Shown: positions 35,809 to 43,747 of the stretch, piece by piece
Layout of the letters: each line of letters opens with the position of its first letter
How positions within the stretch are numbered: the first letter of the stretch is position 1
Assembly (NCBI GenBank): GCA_947450325.1
Contig: CANFUT010000004.1
Span: 85,491 to 149,490 of the forward strand
Source: Flavobacteriia bacterium
GTDB taxonomy: Bacteria; Bacteroidota; Bacteroidia; Flavobacteriales_D; Crocinitomicaceae
DNA length: 64,000 nt
Reading direction: 5' to 3'
Notes under the pieces: model-generated
Databases searched by the model: none
Seen by the model: only the letters and a program-made list of their open reading frames with translations
What the model was told of the DNA's origin: nothing
Made by a program: the position numbers and the translations under genes

Positions 35809-35969
35809 TTTTGAGTTTTTTAAAATAAAATTGAAGGTGTAAAAATTCCACCTAAGCAAATATAATAGAATCTCAGAAAAGGAAGCGCAATGTTTGGGTG
35901 GATTTCAAAAATTACTCGTTCAATTTCATAAATATTGTAACTTTACACTTTAAAATAAAAACATTTCAA

Positions 35970-36452
35970 ATGAGCCAAGTTTCCATAAAAAGTATTGAAA
36001 ATGCGATAAACATTGTTGACAATTTAGACGATGACGGACTAGAGCAATTGTCTGAACGTCATTCGTTGGCTCAACCGACGTTGTTGGGATATATTATGTC
36101 TGCAGCAATCGAATATCAAAATGAAAAATTAGAAGGATTGTTATTGTACTACTATTGCTTGATTTCTGAAAGTTTCACGCAAGAAGGTTTGGTAACAAAT
36201 ACTGTTACAGATGATGACATCGACGCTTTCGAAGAACCTTATTTTGAAATGTTGGATGCTTATTTCGACAACAATGAAGACGATATTTTGGAAGATTTTT
36301 GTGATCAACCAGAGTTGGCGCGATTCATTTCAATTGAATTGAGCGAACCAGATGACGATGGAACTGAGTTAGACGATGAAACTGCAACACAATTGTTTAT
36401 CGTCATGATTGCATTTACTACATTGCTTTCAAGATCTGTAAAAGCAGCATGA
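35970..36452 (+). CDS. Acidic soluble protein, unknown function
   Basis: 160 aa from ATG 35970; the frame is open to 35898, but TAACTTTA (a near -7) near 35939 favours the later start. It is strongly acidic (VDNLDDDGLEQLSE, VTDDDIDAFEEPYFEMLDAYFDNNEDDILEDF). It is all-helical in appearance, with no signal peptide or helix bundle I recognise. Its stop overlaps the thioesterase start by 4 nt (ATGA), so the two are translationally coupled, which suggests a shared pathway with acyl-CoA metabolism. Confidence 0.6.
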   Translation: MSQVSIKSIENAINIVDNLDDDGLEQLSERHSLAQPTLLGYIMSAAIEYQNEKLEGLLLYYYCLISESFTQEGLVTNTVTDDDIDAFEEPYFEMLDAYFDNNEDDILEDFCDQPELARFISIELSEPDDDGTELDDETATQLFIVMIAFTTLLSRSVKAA

Positions 36453-36856
36453 AAACGGCACAAGAAATAGTCAATCTGATGATGCAAAATGATGCATTCA
36501 GTCAATGGATGAACGTTGAGGTTCTTAAAATTGGCGCAGGTTTTTGCACTGTTTCTTGTAAAGTGAATTCAGATATGCTCAACGGATTTCATATATTACA
36601 CGGCGGAATTAGTTATTCTTTGGCTGATTCCGCTTTGGCTTTTGCCTCCAATAGTTATGGAAATCAATGTGTAAGCACCGAAACATCCATTTCTCACACC
36701 AAACCTGCCAAATTAGGCGATACCCTTTTCGCAACTTGTGAAGAACTTCACCGTGGAAAAACCACTGGAATTTATGAAGTTAAAGTCACCAACCAAGACC
36801 AAAAATTGATCGCTTTATTCAAAGGAACGGTGCACGTTTCTGAAAAGAAGTGGTAA
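36449..36856 (+). CDS. PaaI-like hotdog thioesterase
   Basis: 135 aa. A hotdog-fold thioesterase with HILHGGISYSLADSALAFASNS, the active-site HGG and Asp/Glu region of PaaI. In the family these enzymes hydrolyse acyl- or phenylacetyl-CoA thioesters. It overlaps the preceding acidic gene by ATGA. The MarR-regulated beta-oxidation unit starts 126 nt downstream, so acyl-CoA removal is a plausible role, by context only. Confidence 0.85.
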   Translation: MKTAQEIVNLMMQNDAFSQWMNVEVLKIGAGFCTVSCKVNSDMLNGFHILHGGISYSLADSALAFASNSYGNQCVSTETSISHTKPAKLGDTLFATCEELHRGKTTGIYEVKVTNQDQKLIALFKGTVHVSEKKW

Positions 36857-36982
36857 AATTGAAACTTTAATTTATAAAGAATTTTTCCATTCTTTTGCTA
36901 TGTATGCATAATTTTTTTAACAAAATTTTATTGTGCGTGCTTAGAATATTTTTATATCTTTAGGTCAACTTTAAAGATACAA

Positions 36983-37429
36983 ATGGAAAACAATCAAGAT
37001 CCAACCATAGATTTTTTTATTCGTCAAACTTGGCACAAAATTTCTCGCATGTACAATCAGCAAGCAGCTGAGCACAACATGACTATTTCCACGGGTTACA
37101 TTTTATTGATTATCGATAAAAATGGAACGCCAAGCACTCAACTTGGTCCAAGAATGGGAATGGAACCAACGAGTTTGTCACGCACTTTAAAAACCATGGA
37201 AGATGATGGTTTTATCTACAGAAAAGTGGATGAAGTGGACAAACGAAAAGTCTTGATTTTCTTGACTGAAAAAGGCTTGGAGCAGCGAAAAATTTCTAAA
37301 AAAGTAGTGTTGGATTTTAACAACAAATTGCTTTCAAAAATTCCGAAAAACAAATTGAAAGTTTATTTCGAAGTGATGGTCAAAATTGATCAAATCGCAG
37401 AAGATGAACTTCAAAAATTAGCTCAATAA
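36983..37429 (+). CDS. MarR family transcriptional regulator
   Basis: 148 aa. A winged helix-turn-helix fills about 30-110: TISTGYILLIIDKNGTPSTQLGPRMGMEPTSLSRTLKTMEDDGFIYRK, then the wing with DEVDKRKVLIFLTEKG. The DxRxxxLxLT-like segment is present. The C-terminal helix probably dimerises. It lies 48 nt before fadN, suggesting it controls fatty-acid degradation. The palindrome at 37442-37460 in the gap is a candidate operator. Confidence 0.9.
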   Translation: MENNQDPTIDFFIRQTWHKISRMYNQQAAEHNMTISTGYILLIIDKNGTPSTQLGPRMGMEPTSLSRTLKTMEDDGFIYRKVDEVDKRKVLIFLTEKGLEQRKISKKVVLDFNNKLLSKIPKNKLKVYFEVMVKIDQIAEDELQKLAQ

Positions 37430-37441
37430 ATTATAAACTTG

Positions 37442-37460
37442 GTTTGAAAGTTCTTCAAAC
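37442..37460. promoter_or_regulatory. Palindrome in front of fadN, candidate MarR operator
   Basis: GTTTGAAAGTTCTTCAAAC has 7-bp arms (37442-37448 and 37454-37460) around 5 nt. It is the only strong palindrome in the 48-nt gap between marR and fadN. MarR proteins bind such short palindromes. There is no T-run, so it is not a terminator. Binding is inference. Confidence 0.4.
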
Positions 37461-37477
37461 TTAAAATTAGATCAAAA

Positions 37478-39883
37478 ATGAATAGAAACATTCGAAAAGT
37501 AGCCGTTCTCGGCTCAGGTGTAATGGGTTCTCGCATTGCTTGTCACTTTGCCAATATCGGCTGTGAAGTGCTTTTGCTGGATATTCAGCCCAAAGAACTG
37601 ACAGAGAAAGAGCTAAAATCAGGTTTGTCCGCAGATTCACCGCAATTTAAAAACAGAATTGTAAACGAATCTTTGGAATTTGCGGTAAAATCAAATCCGT
37701 CACCGATTTACAGAAAATCTTTCGCGAGTCGCATTAAGACTGGAAATTTCACCGATGACATGGCGCAAATTTCCACTGCAGATTGGATCATCGAAGTGGT
37801 TGTGGAAAGATTGGACATCAAAAAAACAGTTTTTGATCAAGTTGAAAAATTTCGCAAAGCTGGTACAATTATTTCTTCCAACACATCTGGAATTCCGATT
37901 CATTTGATGTTGGATGGCAGAAGCGACGATTTCAAAGCACATTTTTGTGGAACGCACTTCTTCAATCCACCAAGGTATTTGCAATTGTTGGAGATCATTC
38001 CTACGCCTGCAACGAATCCTGAAATTGTTGATTTCTTGATGGATTTTGGTAGCAGAATGTTGGGCAAGAAAACAGTGCTTTGTAAAGATACTCCAGCATT
38101 TATTGCGAATCGAGTAGGAGTTTATTCCATCATGGCACTTTTCCACGCGGTGAAAGACATGGGATTCACTGTTGAAGAAGTGGATAAATTGACTGGTCCG
38201 GTGTTGGGTCGACCAAAATCAGCGACTTTCAGAACGTGTGATGTTGTTGGTTTGGATACTTTGGTGCACGTTGCCAACGGATTGAAAGCGAATTGTCCGG
38301 ACGATGAAGAAAAAGACTTGTTTGAATTGCCAGATTACGTTGCCAAAATGGTTGAAAACGGCTGGTTGGGATCAAAATCAAAACAAGGATTTTACAAAAA
38401 AGTGACCAACGCAGAAGGAAAATCTGAGATTTTAAGCTTGGATTTGACCACTTTGGAATACCGTTCTGCTTCGAAAGTGAAATTTCCAACTTTGGACATG
38501 GCGCGACCAATTGACGATTTGAAACAACGCACCAAAATGTTGTTTATGGGAATGGACAAAGCTGGTGAGTTTTATCGTACACTTTTCGGTGGTTTATTTG
38601 CATACGTTTCCAACAGAATTCCTGAAATTTCTGACGAACTATATAAAATTGACGATGCCATCAAAGCTGGTTTTGGATGGGAATTAGGTCCTTTCGAAAC
38701 TTGGGATATATTAGGTTTTGATCAAGGATTGAAAATGTTGGAGAAATCAGGGAAAAAGCCTGCCGCTTGGATTTTAGAGATGAAATCAAAAGGCGCTACT
38801 TCGTTTTATCAACAATCCAAAGGACAAAAATCTTACTACGATATTCCAACAGGAACGTATAAAATCATTCCTGGAACAGAGAATTTGGTCATTCTAGATG
38901 CATTGCGCGCTGAGAATACCCTTTGGAAAAATTCAGATGCAACTTTGGTTGATTTGGGAGATGGAATCTTGAATTTAGAATTCCACACCAAAATGAATAC
39001 CATTGGTGGTGGCGTGATTGAAGGAATCAATAAAGCGATTGATTTTGCAGAGAAAGATCAAAAAGGTTTGGTAATTTCCAATACGGGGCAGAATTTCTCT
39101 GCGGGAGCAAATGTCGGAATGATTTTCATGATGGCAGCTGAGCAAGATTACGATGAATTGAATTTTGCTGTTAAAGCTTTTCAAGACACAATGATGCGTG
39201 TGCGCTATTCGAATATTCCTGTAATTGTTGCGCCACACAATATGGCGCTAGGTGGAGGTTGTGAACTTTCGATGCATTCAGACAAAGTGGTTGCGCATGC
39301 AGAATTGTATATGGGACTGGTTGAGTTTGGCGTTGGTTTGATTCCCGGCGGCGGCGGTTCGAAAGAATTTGCAAAACGACTTTCCGATGAAATGCGTGAA
39401 GGCGATATCAAAATCAATCGTTTGAGAGAAAAATTCTTGACAATCGGTCAAGCAAAAGTCTCAACATCAGCTTATGAAGCTTTTGATTTAGGTTATTTGC
39501 GTGAAGGAACTGATGAGGTTGTTGTGAGCCGTGATCACCAATTATTGCGCGCAAAACAAGCGTGTTTGGAAATGGCAAACAAAGGCTACATCGCACCAAA
39601 ACGCGAGAAAAACATAACGGTTTTAGGTCAAGAAGGCTTAGGAATTGTCTATGTCGGCGCCAGTTCGATGGTTTCAGGAAACTACATGTCGGTCCACGAC
39701 CAAGTGATTTCCGAAAAACTAGGATTCGTACTTTGCGGCGGCGATTTATCAGCAAATACAATTGTTTCAGAACAATATTTGCTTGACTTGGAACGAAAAA
39801 AATTCCTAGAGCTCTGCCAAGAACGCAAAACCTTAGAGCGCTTGGAAAGTTTGGTTAAGAATGGGAAAATTTTAAGAAATTGA
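37478..39883 (+). CDS. fadN: 3-hydroxyacyl-CoA dehydrogenase/enoyl-CoA hydratase, FadN type
   Basis: 801 aa, dehydrogenase first and hydratase last, as in FadN and unlike FadB/FadJ. The N-terminal Rossmann motif is GSGVMGSRIACHF, and HFFNPPRYLQLLEIIP holds the catalytic His. The hydratase (about 500-690) has NFSAGANVG, the oxyanion-hole region ALGGGCELSMHSD and VEFGVGLIPGGGG, which bears the catalytic Glu. It performs the two middle steps of beta-oxidation. The TGA stop (39881-39883) shares bases with the first AGACNNN unit of the repeat cassette. The thiolase partner gene lies beyond that cassette. Confidence 0.92.
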   Translation: MNRNIRKVAVLGSGVMGSRIACHFANIGCEVLLLDIQPKELTEKELKSGLSADSPQFKNRIVNESLEFAVKSNPSPIYRKSFASRIKTGNFTDDMAQISTADWIIEVVVERLDIKKTVFDQVEKFRKAGTIISSNTSGIPIHLMLDGRSDDFKAHFCGTHFFNPPRYLQLLEIIPTPATNPEIVDFLMDFGSRMLGKKTVLCKDTPAFIANRVGVYSIMALFHAVKDMGFTVEEVDKLTGPVLGRPKSATFRTCDVVGLDTLVHVANGLKANCPDDEEKDLFELPDYVAKMVENGWLGSKSKQGFYKKVTNAEGKSEILSLDLTTLEYRSASKVKFPTLDMARPIDDLKQRTKMLFMGMDKAGEFYRTLFGGLFAYVSNRIPEISDELYKIDDAIKAGFGWELGPFETWDILGFDQGLKMLEKSGKKPAAWILEMKSKGATSFYQQSKGQKSYYDIPTGTYKIIPGTENLVILDALRAENTLWKNSDATLVDLGDGILNLEFHTKMNTIGGGVIEGINKAIDFAEKDQKGLVISNTGQNFSAGANVGMIFMMAAEQDYDELNFAVKAFQDTMMRVRYSNIPVIVAPHNMALGGGCELSMHSDKVVAHAELYMGLVEFGVGLIPGGGGSKEFAKRLSDEMREGDIKINRLREKFLTIGQAKVSTSAYEAFDLGYLREGTDEVVVSRDHQLLRAKQACLEMANKGYIAPKREKNITVLGQEGLGIVYVGASSMVSGNYMSVHDQVISEKLGFVLCGGDLSANTIVSEQYLLDLERKKFLELCQERKTLERLESLVKNGKILRN

Positions 39884-39931
39884 GACTATAGACAGAAGAC
39901 ATTAGACTAAAGACAATAGACGAAAGACATT
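39883..39931. repeat. AGACNNN heptad array, seven units, left arm of the cassette
   Basis: AGAC occurs at 39883, 39890, 39897, 39904, 39911, 39918 and 39925, exactly every 7 bp, with the other three bases varying (TAT, AGA, ATT, TAA, AAT, GAA, ATT). It begins in the fadN stop codon and ends 6 nt before the ATG of the four-helix-bundle gene. Confidence 0.9.
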
Positions 39932-39936
39932 TGATT

Positions 39937-40284
39937 ATGAAACATAATTTTAGAGAACTTAAGATTTGGAAAGATTCTATTGAGATCGTGAAGTCGATTT
40001 ATCTTTTGACTAGTGAATTGCCTGATGATGAAAAGTTTGGTTTAAAATCTCAATTGCAAAGATGTGCAGTGTCTATTCCATCTAATATTGCAGAAGGTTC
40101 TGGTAGATCTACAAATAAAGATTTTAGAAATTTTCTGAATATGGGTCTTTCATCTTCTTATGAATTAGAAACTCAACTAATTATTGTTAGCGAGTTATTC
40201 AACTTTGAAATTGTTGAATTAATTGAAAAACTTCACGAAATACAAAGAATGATTATTGGATTTAAGAAAACATTAGAAGTCTAG
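39937..40284 (+). CDS. Four-helix-bundle protein (23S rRNA intervening-sequence protein family)
   Basis: 115 aa from ATG 39937; a TTG two codons upstream is less likely. Family motifs: HNFRELKIWKDSIEIVKSIY, FGLKSQLQRCAVSIPSNIAEGSGR and FRNFLNMGLSSSYELETQL. This is the family first described from intervening sequences of spirochaete 23S rRNA. It forms a small homopentameric or similar four-helix bundle, and its biochemical role is not settled. It lies between fadN and fadA, flanked by inverted AGACNNN arrays, and interrupts what is otherwise a simple operon. Its codons show no obvious break with the neighbours. Confidence 0.88.
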   Translation: MKHNFRELKIWKDSIEIVKSIYLLTSELPDDEKFGLKSQLQRCAVSIPSNIAEGSGRSTNKDFRNFLNMGLSSSYELETQLIIVSELFNFEIVELIEKLHEIQRMIIGFKKTLEV

Positions 40285-40315
40285 TCTCGAGTCTTAGGTC
40301 TCATGTCTTCAGTCT
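40279..40315. repeat. GTCTNNN heptad array, five units, right arm of the cassette (inverted)
   Basis: GTCT at 40284, 40291, 40298, 40305 and 40312, period 7 bp, plus one out of register at 40279. This is the reverse complement of AGACNNN, so it is an inverted counterpart of the left arm. It starts in the TAG stop of the four-helix-bundle gene and ends 17 nt before fadA. Confidence 0.85.
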
Positions 40316-40331
40316 AAAAAAAAGTATAAAA

Positions 40332-41510
40332 ATGGCAAATACAGCATACATAGTAGCAGGCTACCGCTCGGCGGTGGGGAAAGCGGGGAAAGGTGGATTT
40401 AGATTCTATCGTCCTGATGATTTAGCGGCAGATGTGATCAAGCATTTGATGAAACAATTTCCACAGTTGGACTCTGGTCGCGTGGATGATGTGATCGTTG
40501 GAAATGCGACACCTGAAGCAGAACAAGGTTTGAACGTCGGGCGTATGATCGCTTTGATGGGATTAGATAATTACAAGGTTCCAGGAATGACCGTGAACAG
40601 ATATTGTTCATCAGGTTTGGAAACAATCGCGATTGCGAAAGCAAAAATCGAAGCTGGAATGGCTGATTGCATCATCGCTGGTGGTGTTGAATCCATGTCG
40701 GTGATGGCGATGGGCGGTTGGAGAATTGTTCCAAACTCAAAAGTAGGTAAAGCAAATCCAACGTGGTATTGGGGAATGGGATTGACCGCTGAAGCAGTGG
40801 CAAACGATTGGAAAATTTCGCGTGCGGAACAAGATGCTTTTGCATTGCATTCTCACGAAAAAGCGATTGCTGCTATTAAGTCAGGAAGATTTAAAGACGA
40901 TATCGTGCCAGTGACAGTGGAAAATATTTTCTTAGATGAAAACGAAAAACGCCAAGTGAAATCTTACGTTGTGGACACAGATGAAGGTCCGCGCGCGAGT
41001 ACTTTGGAAGCGTTGGGCGGATTGAAACCAGTTTTCGCAAACGGCGGAAGTGTTACGGCAGGAAATTCTTCTCAAACTTCTGACGGCGCAGCATTTGTCT
41101 TGGTGATGTCAGAAAAAATGGTGAAAGAATTGAATATCGAACCGATTGCGAGATTGGTGAGTTATGCCGTTGTGGGCGTTGAACCACGCATCATGGGAAT
41201 TGGTCCAGTGGACGCGATTCCAAAAGCGATTAAAATGGCAGGTTTGACAAAAAACGACATCAATTTATTTGAATTGAACGAAGCTTTTGCATCGCAATCT
41301 TTAGCGGTAATTCGTGAAACGGGAATCAATCCTGAATTGGTGAACGTGAATGGAGGAGCGATTGCACTTGGACATCCACTCGGTTGTACTGGTGCTAAAT
41401 TGACTGTTCAAATCATGAATGAATTGAAAAAGCGCGACCAGAAATATGGCGTTGTTACGATGTGTATCGGAACAGGTCAAGGTGCTGCGGGCGTGATTGA
41501 AATGTTGTAA
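40332..41510 (+). CDS. fadA: Acetyl-CoA acyltransferase (thiolase)
   Basis: 392 aa, standard thiolase length. The nucleophilic Cys is in NRYCSSGLETIA, the His in FELNEAFASQ and GHPLGCTGAKL, and the second Cys in MCIGTGQGAAGV. It performs the last step of beta-oxidation, acetyl-CoA release. It would be the partner subunit of FadN in the trifunctional complex; the cassette at 39883-40315 now separates the two genes. A bidirectional terminator follows. Confidence 0.94.
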   Translation: MANTAYIVAGYRSAVGKAGKGGFRFYRPDDLAADVIKHLMKQFPQLDSGRVDDVIVGNATPEAEQGLNVGRMIALMGLDNYKVPGMTVNRYCSSGLETIAIAKAKIEAGMADCIIAGGVESMSVMAMGGWRIVPNSKVGKANPTWYWGMGLTAEAVANDWKISRAEQDAFALHSHEKAIAAIKSGRFKDDIVPVTVENIFLDENEKRQVKSYVVDTDEGPRASTLEALGGLKPVFANGGSVTAGNSSQTSDGAAFVLVMSEKMVKELNIEPIARLVSYAVVGVEPRIMGIGPVDAIPKAIKMAGLTKNDINLFELNEAFASQSLAVIRETGINPELVNVNGGAIALGHPLGCTGAKLTVQIMNELKKRDQKYGVVTMCIGTGQGAAGVIEML

Positions 41511-41532
41511 GAACGATTTCTACTTAAAATAT

Positions 41533-41567
41533 AAAAGCGTGTATCAAATTAAGATACACGCTTTTTT
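41533..41567. terminator. Bidirectional terminator between fadA and the NDH-2-like gene
   Basis: AAAAGCGTGTATC (41533-41545) pairs perfectly with GATACACGCTTTT (41553-41565) around a 7-nt loop. T-runs on both sides serve both convergent genes. Confidence 0.9.
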
Positions 41568-41570
41568 TCG

Positions 41571-42836
41571 TTATGCTTTTTTCTTATTTGGATCGCTCAA
41601 AATCACCCTTAAACTGGAATCACTTGAGAAATATTGCCATGCCCAATTGATGAGAATGATCAATTTATTTCGAACGGTTAAAATCAACATCAAGTGCAAA
41701 AACATCCAAACTATCCACGCAAACCAACCTTTGAATTTCCATCGTGGTAAATCGACAACCGCTTTGTTTTTGCCAATTGTCGCCATCGAACCAAGATCTC
41801 TGTATTCATATTCTTTCCAGTTGGAAATTGGTTTGAAGGACAGTAAATTCTTAGCCAAATTTTTCGCTTGATTTACCGCAACATTCGCCACTTGTGGATG
41901 TCCATTGGGATACAACGGCGTTTCCATATAAGCAATGTCGCCAATGGCAAAAATCGAATCGTAGCCAGCAACTAAATTCAATCGATTGACTGTGAGTCTA
42001 TTTCCCCGAACAATAATCGCCTTTTCCAACCCTTCGATTTTATTTCCTGTCACTCCAGCAGCCCAAATCATATTTCTACTTGGAATTGTTTCGCCACTTT
42101 GCAAGGTGATTTCGTGACCATCGTAATTTTTTACAACTGTTTCAGTGCGAATGATTACACCCATGTTTTCCAAGTATTTTCTAGAAGCTTTGCGCGCATT
42201 GTCACTCATCGGATTTAGCGTGTTTGGACTTCCTTCCAACAATATGATCTTCAATTTACTGAAATCGAAAAAGGTGTAATCTTTGGGTAAAATTTTGTTT
42301 TTCATTTCAGCGAATGACCCAGCCAATTCCACACCTGTAGGGCCAGCGCCCACGATCACGATATTCAGATATTCAGCACGTTCATATCCTTCAACGGCCA
42401 AGACAGCTTCAAAATTGGACAAAATGTGGTTCCTGATTTCGATGGCTTCTTGCGTTGATTTTAGCGTTAAAGCATGTTTTTCAATTTCTTCATTTCCGAA
42501 AAAATTGGTCTTGCAACCTTGCGCAAGAATCAAATAGTCGTAATCAAAATTGCCTACATCGGTGACAATAAATTTTTCGTTATCATTGACTTCCAGCACA
42601 GTTGCCATTCTGTATTCCATGTTTTTGGTGCCTTGAAACATTCTCCTGAAAGGAAAAATGATGCTTGCAGGCTCTAACATGGAACAGGCAACTTGATAAA
42701 ATAATGGTTGAAATTGATGGTGATTTTGTTTGTCAATCAATAAGATTTCATAATCTGAATTGCTCATTTTTTTGGCAAATTCCACTCCTGCAAAACCTCC
42801 GCCTACAAGAATGATTTTTTTTCGTTTTTGCAACAT
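41571..42836 (-). CDS. Type II NADH:quinone oxidoreductase-like FAD protein
   Basis: 421 aa from ATG 42836 (four codons downstream of another ATG). Two dinucleotide-binding motifs: IILVGGGFAGVEFAKKM at the N-terminus for FAD and VIVGAGPTGVELAGSFAEM (about 163-180) for NAD(P)H. CDS-wide features FAIGDIAYMET and QPLFYQVA match NDH-2. The C-terminal helices (WFAWIVWMFLHLMLILTV) would seat it at the membrane. It passes electrons from NADH to menaquinone without pumping protons. It follows the PaiB-like gene by 124 nt on the same strand. Confidence 0.88.
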   Translation of the reverse strand: MLQKRKKIILVGGGFAGVEFAKKMSNSDYEILLIDKQNHHQFQPLFYQVACSMLEPASIIFPFRRMFQGTKNMEYRMATVLEVNDNEKFIVTDVGNFDYDYLILAQGCKTNFFGNEEIEKHALTLKSTQEAIEIRNHILSNFEAVLAVEGYERAEYLNIVIVGAGPTGVELAGSFAEMKNKILPKDYTFFDFSKLKIILLEGSPNTLNPMSDNARKASRKYLENMGVIIRTETVVKNYDGHEITLQSGETIPSRNMIWAAGVTGNKIEGLEKAIIVRGNRLTVNRLNLVAGYDSIFAIGDIAYMETPLYPNGHPQVANVAVNQAKNLAKNLLSFKPISNWKEYEYRDLGSMATIGKNKAVVDLPRWKFKGWFAWIVWMFLHLMLILTVRNKLIILINWAWQYFSSDSSLRVILSDPNKKKA

Positions 42837-42960
42837 TTCAAAAATCAATTAATTAGTTTCGAAGCTATTTGCTTCAAAATTTTGTTGGGTCTTTTTCGAG
42901 TTTTAGCTCAGTAAAGGTACTAGTTGAGATTGAATTTACTGTTGAAAAAAAGCAATTATT

Positions 42961-43590
42961 TTACTGTTTTTGTGATTTTTTTAGTTTATCCATTTCTTTC
43001 GCAACTTCTTGGTCTAACGGATTGTTACTTTCACTTAAATCGGTCACAATATTTTGATAGTCAACCTCATTTCTGTTTTGTGACATTTTGTTTGCTGCTT
43101 CGGTTTTGTATGCGCGCAATCTAAATCCAATGATTTCATTCAAATAACTTTCCAACATCGATTTCGAAAAATTCGAATAGGCTAATTTTGGGTCTCTTCC
43201 CGATTCAAAAAAGTCAACTGCCTGAGCTAAATGCGCTTGCAACGCGTCGTTTGATAAAATTTCAACTGTTCCATAGAGATGTACCGCCTGATAATTCCAA
43301 GTTGGCACATTTTCATGGCTATAAACCGACGAAGAAACGTATGCATTCGGACCTTGAAAAATGACCAATGCAGTCTTACCTTTTTTGATTTGATCTGCAT
43401 GTGGATTGTGAATAGAAAGGTGTCCTTCCAAAATAATTTCGTCATTTTCAAGGCTAGAAATGAGCGGAATATGAGAAACCAAAGGTTCAAAAACACCCGT
43501 TGAACTCACTAAAATTCCCAAGGCATTTTTGCCAATGAAATGAAGTATTTCAGCCTGATTTGTTTCCTTAAATTCCTTTGGAATGTACAT
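42961..43590 (-). CDS. PaiB-like FMN-binding negative regulator family protein
   Basis: 209 aa. MYIPKEFKETNQAEILHFI, LVSHIPLI, EGHLSIHNPHADQI, KGKTALVIFQGPNAYVSSSVYSH and WNYQAVHLYG match the PaiB family, a split-barrel flavin-binding fold. B. subtilis PaiB was named as a regulator of sporulation and degradative enzymes, but direct DNA binding by the family is uncertain. The C-terminal ~50 residues are charged. TATCTTTG lies only 4 nt before the ATG, so the mRNA should be leaderless. Confidence 0.88.
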   Translation of the reverse strand: MYIPKEFKETNQAEILHFIGKNALGILVSSTGVFEPLVSHIPLISSLENDEIILEGHLSIHNPHADQIKKGKTALVIFQGPNAYVSSSVYSHENVPTWNYQAVHLYGTVEILSNDALQAHLAQAVDFFESGRDPKLAYSNFSKSMLESYLNEIIGFRLRAYKTEAANKMSQNRNEVDYQNIVTDLSESNNPLDQEVAKEMDKLKKSQKQ

Positions 43591-43594
43591 ATAA

Positions 43595-43623
43595 CAAAGA
43601 TATTCATTTTTTTAAAACGGCAA
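43595..43623 (-). promoter_or_regulatory. paiB-like promoter placing +1 at the ATG
   Basis: On the minus strand TTG (43623-43621), spacer 18 nt, TATCTTTG (43602-43595), then 4 nt to ATG (43590). With +1 about 4 nt after the final G the transcript starts at or next to the A of ATG. Confidence 0.7.
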
Positions 43624-43722
43624 ATAGAGTTCCAAAAAATCGACAAATTTTATGTAAACTTAACATTGAATCACCAAAAATCAAAGGCTTAAATTCTAAT
43701 TAAATAAGTGTTTTGAATTCCG

Positions 43723-43730
43723 TACCTTTG
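43723..43730 (+). promoter_or_regulatory. -7 element of the RNA helicase gene
   Basis: TACCTTTG (43723-43730) matches the consensus exactly and lies 17 nt before ATG 43748. No TTG is visible at 19 nt. Confidence 0.55.
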
Positions 43731-43747
43731 CAAAACAATCACACAAT

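Noticed and set aside
39883..40315. The AGACNNN/GTCTNNN arrays as a CRISPR array
   Set aside because: Units are only 7 bp with 3-bp variable parts, far too short for repeats and spacers; there are no cas genes.
41497..41871. Plus-strand open frame opposite the NDH-2-like gene
   Set aside because: It is the complement of the well-supported minus-strand gene and of the terminator, with no family features.
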